The notes under the pieces: generated by a model
What the model was told of the DNA's origin: nothing
Databases searched by the model: none
Seen by the model: only the letters and a program-made list of their open reading frames with translations
DNA from: Streptomyces sp. ISL-94
Lineage (GTDB): Bacteria > Actinomycetota > Actinomycetes > Streptomycetales > Streptomycetaceae
NCBI RefSeq assembly: GCF_018614075.1
Contig: NZ_JAGGOZ010000083.1
Coordinates: forward strand, 1-64,000
Length of the DNA stretch: 64,000 nucleotides
Direction: 5' to 3'
In this document: in pieces, positions 39,995 to 49,183 of the stretch
Layout of the letters: every line of letters begins with the position of its first letter
Position numbering within the stretch: the first letter of the stretch is position 1
Position numbers and translations under genes: made by a program

Positions 39995-40665
39995 CGCTTC
40001 ACCGCCACTCGCTTGGCCACCCAGCCCAGCAGCAGGCCGGTGGGCAGGGTCAGCAGGACGAAGCCGAGAGCGAAGACCGCGAACACCGTGAAGAGCGCCT
40101 GCGCCTCGTTCTCGAGCATTTCCTTCATCAGCAGGGCCGCTTCGGCCACGCCGATGGTCGCCGCCACCGTGGTGTTCTTGGTGAGAGCGATCAGTACGTT
40201 GGTGAGCGGTGCGATGACCGCCCGGAACGCCTGGGGGAGCACGATCTGGGTGAGTACCTGGAAGAAGCTCAGCCCCAGCGCGCGGGCGGCCTCGGCCTGT
40301 CCCACAGGCACGGTGTTGATGCCCGAGCGCAACGCCTCACACACGAACGTGCCGGTGTAGGCGATCAGGCCCAGGATCGCGAGGCGGAAGCCGATCTCCT
40401 TGGAGGTCCCGCCGCTGAGCGTGATGCCCAACGTCTGGTCCAGGCCCAGCGAGCAGCCGAGGACCAGCAGGGTCAGCGGCGTATTACGCACGGTGTTGAC
40501 GTACGCCGTGCCGAAGTTCCGCATCAGTGGGACCGGACTGACCCGCATCCCGGCCAGCATCAGGCCCCAGATCAGGGAGCCTGCCGCCGAGTAGAGGGTG
40601 AGCTGAACCGTCACCCAGAAGGCTCCGAGCACGTCGTACTGCCCGGAAGTAAGAAAGTCGAACAC
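39991..40665 (-). CDS. gluC: glutamate ABC transporter permease GluC
   Basis: A 224-residue inner-membrane permease with about five helices and the EAA motif EAARALGLSFFQVLTQIVLPQA. It is the partner of GluD in the membrane channel. The start ATG 40665 lies 83 bases after gluB, across a strong hairpin, and the stop overlaps gluD, so the permeases are coupled to each other but separated from gluB. Confidence 0.92.
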   Translation of the reverse strand: MFDFLTSGQYDVLGAFWVTVQLTLYSAAGSLIWGLMLAGMRVSPVPLMRNFGTAYVNTVRNTPLTLLVLGCSLGLDQTLGITLSGGTSKEIGFRLAILGLIAYTGTFVCEALRSGINTVPVGQAEAARALGLSFFQVLTQIVLPQAFRAVIAPLTNVLIALTKNTTVAATIGVAEAALLMKEMLENEAQALFTVFAVFALGFVLLTLPTGLLLGWVAKRVAVKR

Positions 40666-40691
40666 GTTGCCCTGCGCTCTCCCCAGGATGG

Positions 40692-40744
40692 CCGGTGAGG
40701 TGCATCGCCGCCCGTGACAGACGGGTGGCGACGCACCTCACCGG
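40692..40744 (-). promoter_or_regulatory. intercistronic hairpin between gluB and gluC
   Basis: A long stem: CCGGTGAGGTGC (40692-40703) pairs with GCACCTCACCGG (40733-40744). Inner segments TCGCC/GGCGA and CCCGT/ACGGG pair around a GACAG loop, with one A/C mismatch and one G-T wobble. It follows the gluB stop, where such structures protect or attenuate mRNA so that the binding protein is made in excess. Confidence 0.7.
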
Positions 40745-40748
40745 TGAA

Positions 40749-41603
40749 TCAGCTGCCTTCGGTGATCTGCGGGGCCGGCTCGGCCTTGTAGCCGGCGGGG
40801 CCGAGGTTCGCATCAACCGCCTTCTGCCAGGAGCCGTCCTCGACCATCTTCTTGAGGGCGGCGTTGACCTTGGTCTGGAGGTCCTTGTCGCCCTTCTTCA
40901 GACCGACGCCGTAGGGCTCGTCGCTCAGCTTCAGGCCGGCCAGCTTGAACTTGCCTTTGTTCTTCTCCTGCGCGGCGTAGCCGGCCAGAATCGAGCCGTC
41001 CGTGGTCAGCGCGTCCACGGCCTTGTTCTCCAGGCCGGTCAGGCACTCGGAGTAGCCCGGGTACTCGCGCAGGTCGGCGTCGGGGGCCAGCTTGGTCTTG
41101 ACGTTCTGCGCCGAGGTGGATCCGGCGACCGAGCACAGCTTCTTCTTGTTCAGGTCCTCGGCCTTGGTGATCGAGTCGTCGTCGGCGCGGACCAGCAGGT
41201 CCTGGTGAGCCAGGAAGTACGGGCCGGCGAAGTCGACCCTCGCCTTGCGCTTGTCGTTGATCGTGTACGTCGCGACGACCAGCTTGACGTCGCCGTTGGC
41301 GATCAGGTTCTCGCGCTCGGCGCTGACGGCCTGCTTGAACTCGATTTGGCCGGGCTCGTATCCCAGCTGCTTGGCCACGTAGGTGGCGACATCGACGTCG
41401 AAGCCCGTGTACTTGCCGTCCGGGGTCTTCAGGCCCAGACCCGGCTGGTCGAACTTGATGCCGATGACGATCTTGTCTTTCTTGGCCCCACCCGACGCAC
41501 CTGCGTCGCTGGCGGAGTCCTTGTCGCTGCTGCCGCAGGCGGTGGCGGTCAGGGCGAGAGCGACGGCGACGGCCGCGGCCGCAGCGGCCTTGGAGATCTT
41601 CAT
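40749..41603 (-). CDS. gluB: glutamate-binding lipoprotein GluB
   Basis: A 284-residue periplasmic-type binding protein (SBP_bac_3). The signal peptide ends at the lipobox LTATACGSS, so it is lipid-anchored outside the membrane. The mature part has the family pattern GIKFDQPGLGLKTPDGKYTGFDVD. GAGGGAAG lies six bases before ATG 41603. It captures glutamate for GluCD. It is the second gene of the operon, 121 bases after gluA. Confidence 0.93.
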   Translation of the reverse strand: MKISKAAAAAAVAVALALTATACGSSDKDSASDAGASGGAKKDKIVIGIKFDQPGLGLKTPDGKYTGFDVDVATYVAKQLGYEPGQIEFKQAVSAERENLIANGDVKLVVATYTINDKRKARVDFAGPYFLAHQDLLVRADDDSITKAEDLNKKKLCSVAGSTSAQNVKTKLAPDADLREYPGYSECLTGLENKAVDALTTDGSILAGYAAQEKNKGKFKLAGLKLSDEPYGVGLKKGDKDLQTKVNAALKKMVEDGSWQKAVDANLGPAGYKAEPAPQITEGS

Positions 41604-41724
41604 GGTGAACTTCCCTCGGATGAGACGTTGTTGAACGACGGGCGATGCGTACGGGCGCATGCGCGGGGCCGGCAGCATCCGGTCCGGCAGTGGTCCGCCA
41701 CCGGATGACTACCAGACAGAACCG

Positions 41725-42510
41725 TCAGTGGTGCAGGATCTTCGACAGGAAGTCCTTGGCGCGGTCGCTGCGCGGGTTGCTGAAGAACTGCTCGGGCGCG
41801 GCCTCTTCGACGATCTTTCCGTCGGCCATGAAGACAACCCGGTTGGCCGCAGAGCGGGCGAAGCCCATCTCGTGCGTGACGACCACCATCGTCATCCCCT
41901 CCCGGGCGAGCTGCTGCATGACCTCCAGCACCTCGTTGATCATCTCCGGGTCGAGCGCCGAGGTCGGCTCGTCGAACAGCATCACCTTCGGCTCCATGGC
42001 CAGCGCGCGGGCGATCGCCACACGCTGCTGCTGGCCGCCGGAGAGCTGCGCCGGGTACTTGTCGGCCTGCGAGCCGACGCCCACCCGGTCCAGCAGGGCC
42101 ACGGCCTTCTCGTGGGCGGCGGCCTGGTCGGTCTTGCGGACCTTGAGCTGGCCCAGCATGACGTTCTGGAGCACCGTCTTGTGCGCGAAGAGGTTGAACG
42201 ACTGGAAGACCATGCCGACATCCGCGCGCAGCCGGGCCAGTTCCCTGCCCTCCGAGGGAAGTTCCCTGCCGTCGAGCGTGATGGTGCCCGAGTCGATCGT
42301 CTCCAGGCGGTTGATGGTCCGGCACAGGGTGGACTTGCCCGATCCCGAGGGACCGATCACCACGACGACCTCACCGCGGGCAATGCTCAGATCGATGTCC
42401 TGAAGCACGTGCAGCGCGCCGAAGTGCTTGTTGACGTTGCTCAGTACGACCAGGTCGTCCGCGGCACCGGCCGCGTCCTGCACGTCCTTGGTCACTGATA
42501 CTCCGCTCAT
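41725..42510 (-). CDS. gluA: glutamate ABC transporter ATPase GluA
   Basis: A 261-residue ATPase with Walker A GPSGSGKS, Q-loop FQSFNLF, signature LSGGQQQR, Walker B VMLFDEPTSALD and the His switch VTHEM. It energises GluBCD. ATG 42510 follows GGAGGACGGAG. It is the first gene of the operon and divergent from gluR. Confidence 0.94.
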   Translation of the reverse strand: MSGVSVTKDVQDAAGAADDLVVLSNVNKHFGALHVLQDIDLSIARGEVVVVIGPSGSGKSTLCRTINRLETIDSGTITLDGRELPSEGRELARLRADVGMVFQSFNLFAHKTVLQNVMLGQLKVRKTDQAAAHEKAVALLDRVGVGSQADKYPAQLSGGQQQRVAIARALAMEPKVMLFDEPTSALDPEMINEVLEVMQQLAREGMTMVVVTHEMGFARSAANRVVFMADGKIVEEAAPEQFFSNPRSDRAKDFLSKILHH

Positions 42511-42543
42511 CGGCTTATTGCTCCGTCCTCCTCGGTTGGGAGG

Positions 42544-42573
42544 ACAGTAGTGACGAAGCGCGCACACCGTCAT
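42544..42573 (-). promoter_or_regulatory. candidate gluA promoter
   Basis: On the minus strand ATGACG (42573-42568), an 18-base spacer and TACTGT (42549-42544), about 34 bases before gluA. It differs from the HrdB -35 consensus TTGACG at one base. Confidence 0.55.
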
Positions 42574-42600
42574 CACATCTGAGGGAGAATTGAGCATAAC

Positions 42601-42775
42601 GATACGGCCTCACGCCGATACGCTCCGTGCGCGGCGCCTGCCCGGCAGGCCGCGCGGGCGTACCGGGTGGATAACGGAAGGCGCGCCGGACCGGAACCCC
42701 CTTGACGTGGGACTCCGCATCGGCATGGATGCAGGGTGGTCCTGCACCGTACGGAATCCGAAGACGGAGTCCGGA
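42601..42775 (+). promoter_or_regulatory. direct repeats in the gluA/gluR divergent region
   Basis: Two pairs of direct repeats: GATACG at 42601-42606 and 42617-42622 (16 bases apart), and ACGGAATCCG / ACGGAGTCCG at about 42750-42775 (14 bases apart). Direct repeats with one or one-and-a-half helical turns between them are typical OmpR-family sites. GluR is the obvious candidate, but binding is inferred. Confidence 0.4.
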
Positions 42776-42804
42776 AAAGGAGAAGAAATGGAGAGGGGGA
42801 CGAC

Positions 42805-43521
42805 ATGAGACTGCTGCTCGTCGAGGACGACGACCACGTCGCCGCCGCCCTGTCCGCGATTCTCGCCCGGCACGGCTTCCAGGTCACGCATGCCCGCAGC
42901 GGTGAGGAGGCCCTCCAGGCGCTGCTGCCCGCCGGCGCCCCGCCCCAGGCTTCCCCCTACGGGGTGATCCTGCTCGACCTCGGCCTGCCCGACCAGGACG
43001 GCTACGAGGTCTGCGGCAAGATCCGCAAGCGCACCGCCACGCCCGTCATCATGGTCACCGCGCGCGCCGACGTACGCTCCCGGATCCACGGCCTGAACAT
43101 GGGAGCCGACGACTACGTCGTCAAGCCCTACGACACCGGCGAACTCCTCGCCCGCATCCACGCCGTCGCGCGGCGCACCGGCGCCTCCGAGGAGGCCGCG
43201 GCCAACGGGACCGGCGCCCCCGCCCTCGTCCGGCTCGGACCCGTCAGCATCGAGCTGCCCACCCGCCGGGTCAGCGTGGACGGCACCGACGTACCGCTCA
43301 CCCGCAAGGAGTTCGACCTGCTGGCCCTGCTCGCGCAGCGGCCCGGAGTCGTCTTCCGCCGCGAGCAGATCATCAGCGAGGTGTGGCGCACCAGCTGGGA
43401 GGGGACCGGGCGGACCCTGGAGGTCCACGTCGCCTCGCTGCGCTCCAAGCTGCGCATGCCCGCCCTCATCGAGACCGTCCGCGGGGTGGGCTACCGGCTC
43501 GTCACCCCGGCCGCCTCCTAG
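42805..43521 (+). CDS. gluR: OmpR-family response regulator GluR
   Basis: A 238-residue response regulator. The receiver has VEDDDH, phospho-acceptor Asp in LLDLGLPDQDGYE and Lys in VVKPYD. The C-terminal winged helix has LTRKEFDLLALLAQRPG and VDVH-like VHVASLRSKL. Gene order, divergent from gluABCD, matches the glutamate-sensing GluR-GluK system of S. coelicolor. ATG 42805 follows AGGGGGA. gluK starts 12 bases after its stop. Confidence 0.88.
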   Translation: MRLLLVEDDDHVAAALSAILARHGFQVTHARSGEEALQALLPAGAPPQASPYGVILLDLGLPDQDGYEVCGKIRKRTATPVIMVTARADVRSRIHGLNMGADDYVVKPYDTGELLARIHAVARRTGASEEAAANGTGAPALVRLGPVSIELPTRRVSVDGTDVPLTRKEFDLLALLAQRPGVVFRREQIISEVWRTSWEGTGRTLEVHVASLRSKLRMPALIETVRGVGYRLVTPAAS

Positions 43522-43533
43522 CGGGGCCCACCC

Positions 43534-44946
43534 GTGCGCGCCCGGCTGCTCCCCCTGCTCGTCGTCCTCATGGCGGGCGTGCTGCTCGCCCTCGGCTTCC
43601 CGCTGGCCGTGAGCCTGGCCGCCGGACAGCAGCAGCGGGTGGTCGTCGACCGCATCGACGACAGCGCCCGCTTCGCCGCCCTCGCCCAGTTCGTCGTCGA
43701 CGCCGAAGGCTCCGGATCCACCGGCGCCGACGAGCGCCGCGAGACCCTCCAGCTCGAACTGGCCCGGTACCAGGAGCTCTACGGCATCCGTGTCGGCATC
43801 TTCCTGCGCGACGACAACGCCATGGCCCGCGCCCCCGGCTGGTGGGAACTCCCGGAGGCGGGCGAGGGCCGCCGCGCCTTCGAGGAGGCGCTGGCCGGGC
43901 GGCGCAGCCACGACCCGCCCCAGGTGTGGCCCTGGCAGACCCACGGCAAACTGCTCGTCGCCTCCCCGGTCGTCCTCGACGGGGACGTGGTCGCGGTCGT
44001 CGCGACCGAATCGCCCACCGACCAGATGCGCGGCCGGATCCTCCAGGGCTGGCTGATCATCGCGGCCGGTCTCGCCGCCGCCATGCTGCTCGCCTTCGGC
44101 GCCGCCCTGCGGCTCACCAGCTGGGTCCTCAAGCCCGTGCGGACCCTGGACGCGGCCGCCCACGGCATCGCCACCGGGCGGATGAACTCGCGCGTCGCGG
44201 CCGCCGGCGGGCCGCCGGAACTCCAACGCCTGGCCCGGTCGTTCAACGAGATGGCCGACAACGTCGAAGAGGTACTGGAGCAGCAGCGGGCGTTCGTCGC
44301 GGACGCCTCCCACCAGCTGCGCAACCCGCTCGCGGCGCTGCTCCTGCGGATCGAGCTGCTCGCCCTCGAACTGCCCGAGGGGAACGAGGAGATCGCCTCC
44401 GTGCGCGCCGAGGGCAAGCGCCTGACCCAGGTCCTGGACGACCTGCTGGACCTGGCGCTGGCCGAGCACGCCTCGGCCGAGATCAGCCTCACCGACATCG
44501 GGGCGCTGGCCGCCGAGCGGGTCGCGGCCTGGCGGCCGTACGCCGAGGAGAAGGGCGTACGGCTCACCGGGACGGGCCGGACCGCCCTCACCGGCTGGGC
44601 CGACCCCGTCGCCCTGTCCAGCGCGCTCGACGCCGTCATCGACAACGCCCTCAAGTTCACCCCCGCGGGTGAGGAGGTCGAGGTGTCGGTCTCGGCCGCC
44701 CGGAGCACCGTCCAGGTGGTCGTCGCCGACCGCGGCCCCGGTCTCACCGAGGAGGAGCTGCTCCGCGTCGGCGACCGGTTCTGGCGCAGCGGCCGGCACC
44801 AGAACATCAAGGGCTCCGGGCTCGGCCTGTCGATCTCCCGCGCCCTGCTCGCCGCGGGCGGCGGATCCCTCACCTACGAGACGAACCCGCCGCACGGGCT
44901 GCGGGTGATGGTGGCGGTCCCGCGCACCGACCCCCACACCTCCTAG
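43534..44946 (+). CDS. gluK: sensor histidine kinase GluK
   Basis: A 470-residue membrane kinase: first transmembrane helix (LLPLLVVLMAGVLLALGF), extracytoplasmic sensor region (about 30-165), second helix (WLIIAAGLAAAMLLAFGAAL), HAMP, HisKA with phospho-acceptor His in DASHQLRNPL, and HATPase with DNALKF, DRGPGL and GSGLGLS. It is the likely glutamate sensor paired with GluR, by gene order with S. coelicolor. GTG 43534 is 12 bases after gluR. It overlaps the convergent GH85 gene by four bases. Confidence 0.88.
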   Translation: MRARLLPLLVVLMAGVLLALGFPLAVSLAAGQQQRVVVDRIDDSARFAALAQFVVDAEGSGSTGADERRETLQLELARYQELYGIRVGIFLRDDNAMARAPGWWELPEAGEGRRAFEEALAGRRSHDPPQVWPWQTHGKLLVASPVVLDGDVVAVVATESPTDQMRGRILQGWLIIAAGLAAAMLLAFGAALRLTSWVLKPVRTLDAAAHGIATGRMNSRVAAAGGPPELQRLARSFNEMADNVEEVLEQQRAFVADASHQLRNPLAALLLRIELLALELPEGNEEIASVRAEGKRLTQVLDDLLDLALAEHASAEISLTDIGALAAERVAAWRPYAEEKGVRLTGTGRTALTGWADPVALSSALDAVIDNALKFTPAGEEVEVSVSAARSTVQVVVADRGPGLTEEELLRVGDRFWRSGRHQNIKGSGLGLSISRALLAAGGGSLTYETNPPHGLRVMVAVPRTDPHTS

Positions 44947-47138
44947 GACCAGGCCAGGGTGGTGCGCGCCGGGCCGGAGACCGCGTACAGCTCGTCCACG
45001 GCCCGGACCTCGAAGGCGGCCGCCCGCTCCCGGCCCGCCCGTTCGACGGCGGGCAGGTAGAGGGCCGTGCCGCAGGTGCCGCCGAGGAAGCGGCGGGTGC
45101 CGTCGGGCAGGACGCGGGAGACCTCGTAGTGGCGGATCGGGCCGGCTTCCCCGGCCGGGCCGGCTGCCCGGCGCCACGACAGGCGGAGCGAGGCCCTGCC
45201 GTCCTGCTGCGCCGCGGCGTCCACGGTCAGGGCACTCGGAGCACCCGGCTGCCGCTGGGGGGTGTCGTCGCGTACCGACAGGGCGCCGAGTCGCCAGGCC
45301 ACGGCTCTCTTCCCGCGTCCTGTGATCCGTACGGCCAGTCCGTACGCCGTCGTGCCCGGCAGTGTCGACAGCCCGACGCGGGTCGTGCGCCAGCCCGGTC
45401 CCGGGCCCAGGGTCCGCGCCGTCAGCCAGGTGTACGGGACGGGGTCGCCGGCGGTGGCCGGCTCGCGGGTGGCCACCCCCACCTCCACCGTGACCGGGCC
45501 CGATTCCGTGGCGTGCACCAGCTCCAGGACGGTGGACCGGGTCAGCGGCAGCCGCGTGGAGTGCAGCCCGACGGTGGCCGGTGCGGTCAGCCGCCCGGCG
45601 ACGAGCAGGCTGGAGCCGCCGCGCCAGGCACGCGTGAAGTCCAGGGTCACGGAGGGCCGTTCCCCGGCGGTGTCCACGACCCAGCGGCGGCCGGGCAGCC
45701 GGTCCTGGAGCCCGAGATGGTTCCACGGGGTGTCGGAGGCGGCCTCGCCCGCCTCGTACCAGCGCTCCCCGTGCCCGGTGTTGAAGACGCAGGCGAACGG
45801 CAGCGCGGTGATGGTGGAGCGGTCGGCGACGGCCGTGGCCGGGGCCCGCCAGGTGCCCTCGGGCGCCGGGCGGGACGGATCGAGGGACTCGCCCGTCCAG
45901 AACCGGTCGTCGGCGCGGTGGAAGGCACCGGGGGAGCGGTCGGTGAGGTGGCCCAGGGTCCACTCGGGCCGGTAGAAGCCGTAGCTGACGACGTGGTCGC
46001 GGTCGCGGTCGCGCGGAATGATCGCGTCCCAGGGGACCGCGGAGTTCCAGCCGTTCGCCTCCGTGTCCACCGCCGCCCACAGGTCGTGGCGGGAGCGGCC
46101 CAGCCGCTCCGCGAGCGCGCCGGAGGCGGCCAGGCTCTGCGGGGTCCAGCGGAAGTCCACGAACACCGTGTCCGCGACCTTGCCGGCCCGGTCCTCGAAG
46201 AACTCCTGGTTCAGCTCGTTGAGCGCGCCCTGCCAGCCGACCCGGCCGGTGGAGTTCATCGCGTCGTACCAGGTGATCCGCAGGCCGTGCGGCTCGCCGG
46301 CCGCCCGCAGGGCGTGCAGGAACTCCCGCATCCGCCCGGCGAGCTCACTGTCGCCGCCGTCGGTCTCGGCGTTGACGAACCAGCCGTCGAAGCCGTACGT
46401 CCGCGCCACCAGCACGAGCTTCTCGGCGATCGGGAAGCGGCCGAGGGAGTCCCGCTGGACCAGGTCCCGCGTCCACTGGAGGTCGCCGCCGTAGGGCACG
46501 GGCGGCAGGAACACATTGCCCAGCACCCGCACCCCGTTGCGGTGGGCGGCGTCGACGACGGGTGCGTTCGGGGCGAGCACGATCCCCTCGCCGGAGGAGC
46601 CGCCCCAGAAGACCAGCTCGTCGATGTACGCCCAGTGCGTGAGCGCGTAGGAGTCAGCGGTGGCAGACCCCTGCGAGGGGTTCCGGGCGGTGGGCCCGAA
46701 GGAGACGAGCGAGGCGATCCGGGCCTGACCGGCCCGGGCGGCGGGATGCGGCGGCACCGGCGTGAAGCGCGGCGCGAGGGGCACGGACGCGGTGTTGTGG
46801 GCCAGGTCCGGATCGCTCTCGGGGGTCCACTGCCTGAGCGAGCGCCACACGATCCCGGGGCCGGGCGCGCCCTTCGGCAGCGAGTCCGGGAACCAGTACG
46901 AGGCGTACGGGGCCAGGTCGGGCGCGGTGGCCGAACCCGCCGCGGCCGCCGTGGCCGGCGCGGAGGCCGCCGACGCCCGGCCCGCCGAGCCCAGCAGGAC
47001 GGCGGCTCCGGCCCCCGCCCCCGCGGCGAGCACCCGTCGCCGGGGCGGCCGTAAGCGGGCGGAGGCGGAGTCCGACGGGGCGCGGTCGGAGTCGGAGGGG
47101 GACGTACGAGGGTCGACGCCGTTGTCGGTCTCGGACAT
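44943..47138 (-). CDS. secreted GH85 endo-beta-N-acetylglucosaminidase
   Basis: A 731-residue exported enzyme. The N-terminus has a twin-arginine motif (PPRRRVLAAGAGAGAAVLLG) and signal cleavage near ASA. The catalytic GH85 barrel covers about residues 80-480, with the signature YGFDGWFVNAET (about 255) holding the Asn/Glu pair that cuts the chitobiose core of N-glycans. C-terminal beta-sandwich domains (about 490-731), including a fibronectin-III-like one, may bind carbohydrate. It should release N-glycans from glycoproteins outside the cell. It is co-directional with the GH5-like gene 28 bases upstream. Confidence 0.87.
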   Translation of the reverse strand: MSETDNGVDPRTSPSDSDRAPSDSASARLRPPRRRVLAAGAGAGAAVLLGSAGRASAASAPATAAAAGSATAPDLAPYASYWFPDSLPKGAPGPGIVWRSLRQWTPESDPDLAHNTASVPLAPRFTPVPPHPAARAGQARIASLVSFGPTARNPSQGSATADSYALTHWAYIDELVFWGGSSGEGIVLAPNAPVVDAAHRNGVRVLGNVFLPPVPYGGDLQWTRDLVQRDSLGRFPIAEKLVLVARTYGFDGWFVNAETDGGDSELAGRMREFLHALRAAGEPHGLRITWYDAMNSTGRVGWQGALNELNQEFFEDRAGKVADTVFVDFRWTPQSLAASGALAERLGRSRHDLWAAVDTEANGWNSAVPWDAIIPRDRDRDHVVSYGFYRPEWTLGHLTDRSPGAFHRADDRFWTGESLDPSRPAPEGTWRAPATAVADRSTITALPFACVFNTGHGERWYEAGEAASDTPWNHLGLQDRLPGRRWVVDTAGERPSVTLDFTRAWRGGSSLLVAGRLTAPATVGLHSTRLPLTRSTVLELVHATESGPVTVEVGVATREPATAGDPVPYTWLTARTLGPGPGWRTTRVGLSTLPGTTAYGLAVRITGRGKRAVAWRLGALSVRDDTPQRQPGAPSALTVDAAAQQDGRASLRLSWRRAAGPAGEAGPIRHYEVSRVLPDGTRRFLGGTCGTALYLPAVERAGRERAAAFEVRAVDELYAVSGPARTTLAWS

Positions 47139-47166
47139 GAGGCTCCTCTGCGGGGGAGGGGGACGG

Positions 47167-48435
47167 TCAGGTGAGGTCGGAAACGCGCAGCACCTCGGTG
47201 ATGCCGCGGGCGGACAGGTGCGCGGGGTCCTCGGCGAGCTCGGCCAGCACCACCGCCGGCCGCACCCCCCGCGCGGTGAGCGCCGCCCAGGCTTCGAAGA
47301 AGGCGCCGCCGGGGGCGCACACCGAGCGCCGCGGAGCCTCCTCGGCCCCGCCGACGTCCACCGCCAGCGCGGTGGTCCGTACGGGCGGCTCGTGCGTGCG
47401 CCCCCGCCACTCCCCGGCGATCCGCGCGATGGCGGCGCCGGCCGGCTTGACGCGTCGGTCGTTGGTGAGCAGCCCGAGGCCGTACTCCAGTTCCGGGAAG
47501 TCCGCGAGCTCCCGCGACACGTCGTGCGAGCACCACCAGGTCACCCCCCACAGGTCCGGGCAGTCCAGGGCGTTCGCCACGGTGGCCTCGGTGAACCGCG
47601 CCGCCTGCTCCGGCGGGATCAGCGGCGCGGGCGCCCCGACTTCCTGGAGCCAGACCGGGCGGTGCGGATCGCGGGCCCAGGCCTTGGAGAGCTCGACCAG
47701 GTACGCGGCATGGTGCTCGGTCGCCGTCCCCGTCGCGCCGTGGCGCTGCGCGGTGCCGTTGAACACCCAGGAGTGCACGGCGGTGGCCGCGCCCAGCCGG
47801 GCCGCCTGGGCCACCGTGAACGGATGCCCGTCCTGGTACCAGGCGGCGTCGTACTCGGCGTGCAGGTGGAACCGGCCGGGCGCGCCCTTCTCGCAGGCGG
47901 CGAGCATGCGCTCCAGCCAGCGGCCGGCCTGCTCCCGGGTGATCCGGTCGGGGTCGGGGTGCGGGGCGTCGGAGAACTGGTTCATCTCGTTGCCGACCGT
48001 CATGCCCAGGAAGTTGGGCCGGTCCGCGAGGGCGGCGGCCAGCGTGCGCAGGTACTCCTCCTGCCCGGCGACCACGTCCGGGTCGTCGAAGATGTTGCGC
48101 CGGTGCCAGGTCCGGGTCCAGGCGGGCAGGAAGTCAAAACTCGACAAGTGCCCCTGCAGGCCGTCCACGGTGACGTCGAGCCCGCGCTCGGCGGCCGCGT
48201 CGGCGAGCGCGAGGAGCTGTTCGACCGCGCGCGGCCGGATCAGGGCCCGGTTGGGCTGGAACAGCGGCCACAGCGGGAAGACGCGGACGTGGTCCAGCCC
48301 GAGCGCCGCGATCGAGTCGAGGTCGGCCCTGACCTCGTCGAGGTCGAAGTCCAGCCAGTGGTGGAACCAGCCGCGCGCCGGCGTGTAGTTGGCGCCGAAG
48401 CGGAGGGTCCGGGGCGGGCGGGGGGCGTGGCGCAT
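47167..48435 (-). CDS. GH5-like glycosidase (probable beta-mannosidase)
   Basis: A 422-residue (beta/alpha)8 glycosidase without signal peptide. The GH5-clan acid/base is Glu150 in TVGNEMNQF and the nucleophile is Glu265 in WLQEVGAP. Similar enzymes (GH5_18) from bifidobacteria cleave the Man-beta-GlcNAc left after GH85 action. That function is inferred from the GH85 neighbour and fold motifs. Cytosolic location implies uptake of the released glycan, but no sugar transporter is in the window. Confidence 0.75.
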   Translation of the reverse strand: MRHAPRPPRTLRFGANYTPARGWFHHWLDFDLDEVRADLDSIAALGLDHVRVFPLWPLFQPNRALIRPRAVEQLLALADAAAERGLDVTVDGLQGHLSSFDFLPAWTRTWHRRNIFDDPDVVAGQEEYLRTLAAALADRPNFLGMTVGNEMNQFSDAPHPDPDRITREQAGRWLERMLAACEKGAPGRFHLHAEYDAAWYQDGHPFTVAQAARLGAATAVHSWVFNGTAQRHGATGTATEHHAAYLVELSKAWARDPHRPVWLQEVGAPAPLIPPEQAARFTEATVANALDCPDLWGVTWWCSHDVSRELADFPELEYGLGLLTNDRRVKPAGAAIARIAGEWRGRTHEPPVRTTALAVDVGGAEEAPRRSVCAPGGAFFEAWAALTARGVRPAVVLAELAEDPAHLSARGITEVLRVSDLT

Positions 48436-48670
48436 GAAGGGTCCCGGAGTTCAGGGGGAATTCGCCGGATGCCCAACCTGCCCGGCCCCGCGGGGGAAAG
48501 TCAACAGGGCCTCAATCCGCGGCGTCACGATTCGACGGGGTGAAAGTTCCGACTTCGGAGTCCGCCAGTACTTATGCGCTTCAGTCCCGTTGACAGAAGG
48601 GCTGTGAGTGCCGAAGCTGAACGGACTAATGCGGTTTAGTGTGCGCTGCCGTACAAGGAACCGGGCGGAA

Positions 48671-49176
48671 ATGGACAGCGGTATTTCGGTCACCTCCGTG
48701 TCCACCCCGGCCCTCTTCACCGGCCCGCCGCGATCCCCCTCCCAGGTCGTCCGGATCCGCAACCGGAGGGACCCCCGGCCGGCCCCTGTACGTCACCGCC
48801 GAGGTCGCGGCCCGCACCGGCGGCCCCGAGGCCGACGCCTTCACGGCGGCGGTGCTGGAGGCGGCCGATCCCGCGCAGGTGCTGGAGGCGGCCGATCCCG
48901 CGTACGCGCGGGCCGTACGGGAACGCGCCCCGACCTGGGGCCCGGTCCTGGCCCCGCTCCGCGAGCTTGGAGTCCGGGCTGCGACCTCACCGGCCCGCGG
49001 CGCTGCGCCTGCGCGTACCGGCGGACGGGCCGGCCGAGGTGGAGTTCGAGGTCCGGCCGCCGCTCGGGATCCCGCCGGGGAGCCACTGGCTGGTGGTGAC
49101 GGCGGCCTGTCAGGGCAGGATCGCGTACGGTCCGGCCATTGCCGTTCACATCACCGCAGACCCGAAGGATGAATGA
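48671..49176 (+). pseudogene. frameshifted gene of the glycan locus
   Basis: Three plus-strand frames join into one plausible protein. It starts at ATG 48671 (MDSGISVTSVSTPALFTG), shifts near 48770 into PGRPLYVTAEVAARTGG, and shifts again near 48966 into LESGLRPHRPAALRLRVPADGPAEVEFEVRP, ending at 49176. The parts read like a beta-sandwich domain associated with glycosidases. Two frameshifts break it, unless they are sequencing errors. A 27-bp tandem duplication lies inside at 48852-48905. The stop lies eight bases before the LacI gene. Confidence 0.5.
48852..48905 (+). repeat. 27-bp tandem duplication
   Basis: GTGCTGGAGGCGGCCGATCC plus CGCGCAG is followed directly by a second copy ending CGCGTAC (48852-48878 and 48879-48905). 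It would add nine residues in frame (VLEAADPA twice). Confidence 0.9.
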
Positions 49177-49183
49177 GGCAGGC

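Noticed and set aside
42610..46080. Open frame across gluR-gluK and into the GH85 gene on the minus strand
   Set aside because: Crosses three real genes and has repetitive His/Asp/Gly composition.
48639..49172. Intact 177-residue gene
   Set aside because: Only its middle third looks protein-like; the better reading uses two other frames, so it is treated as a broken gene.
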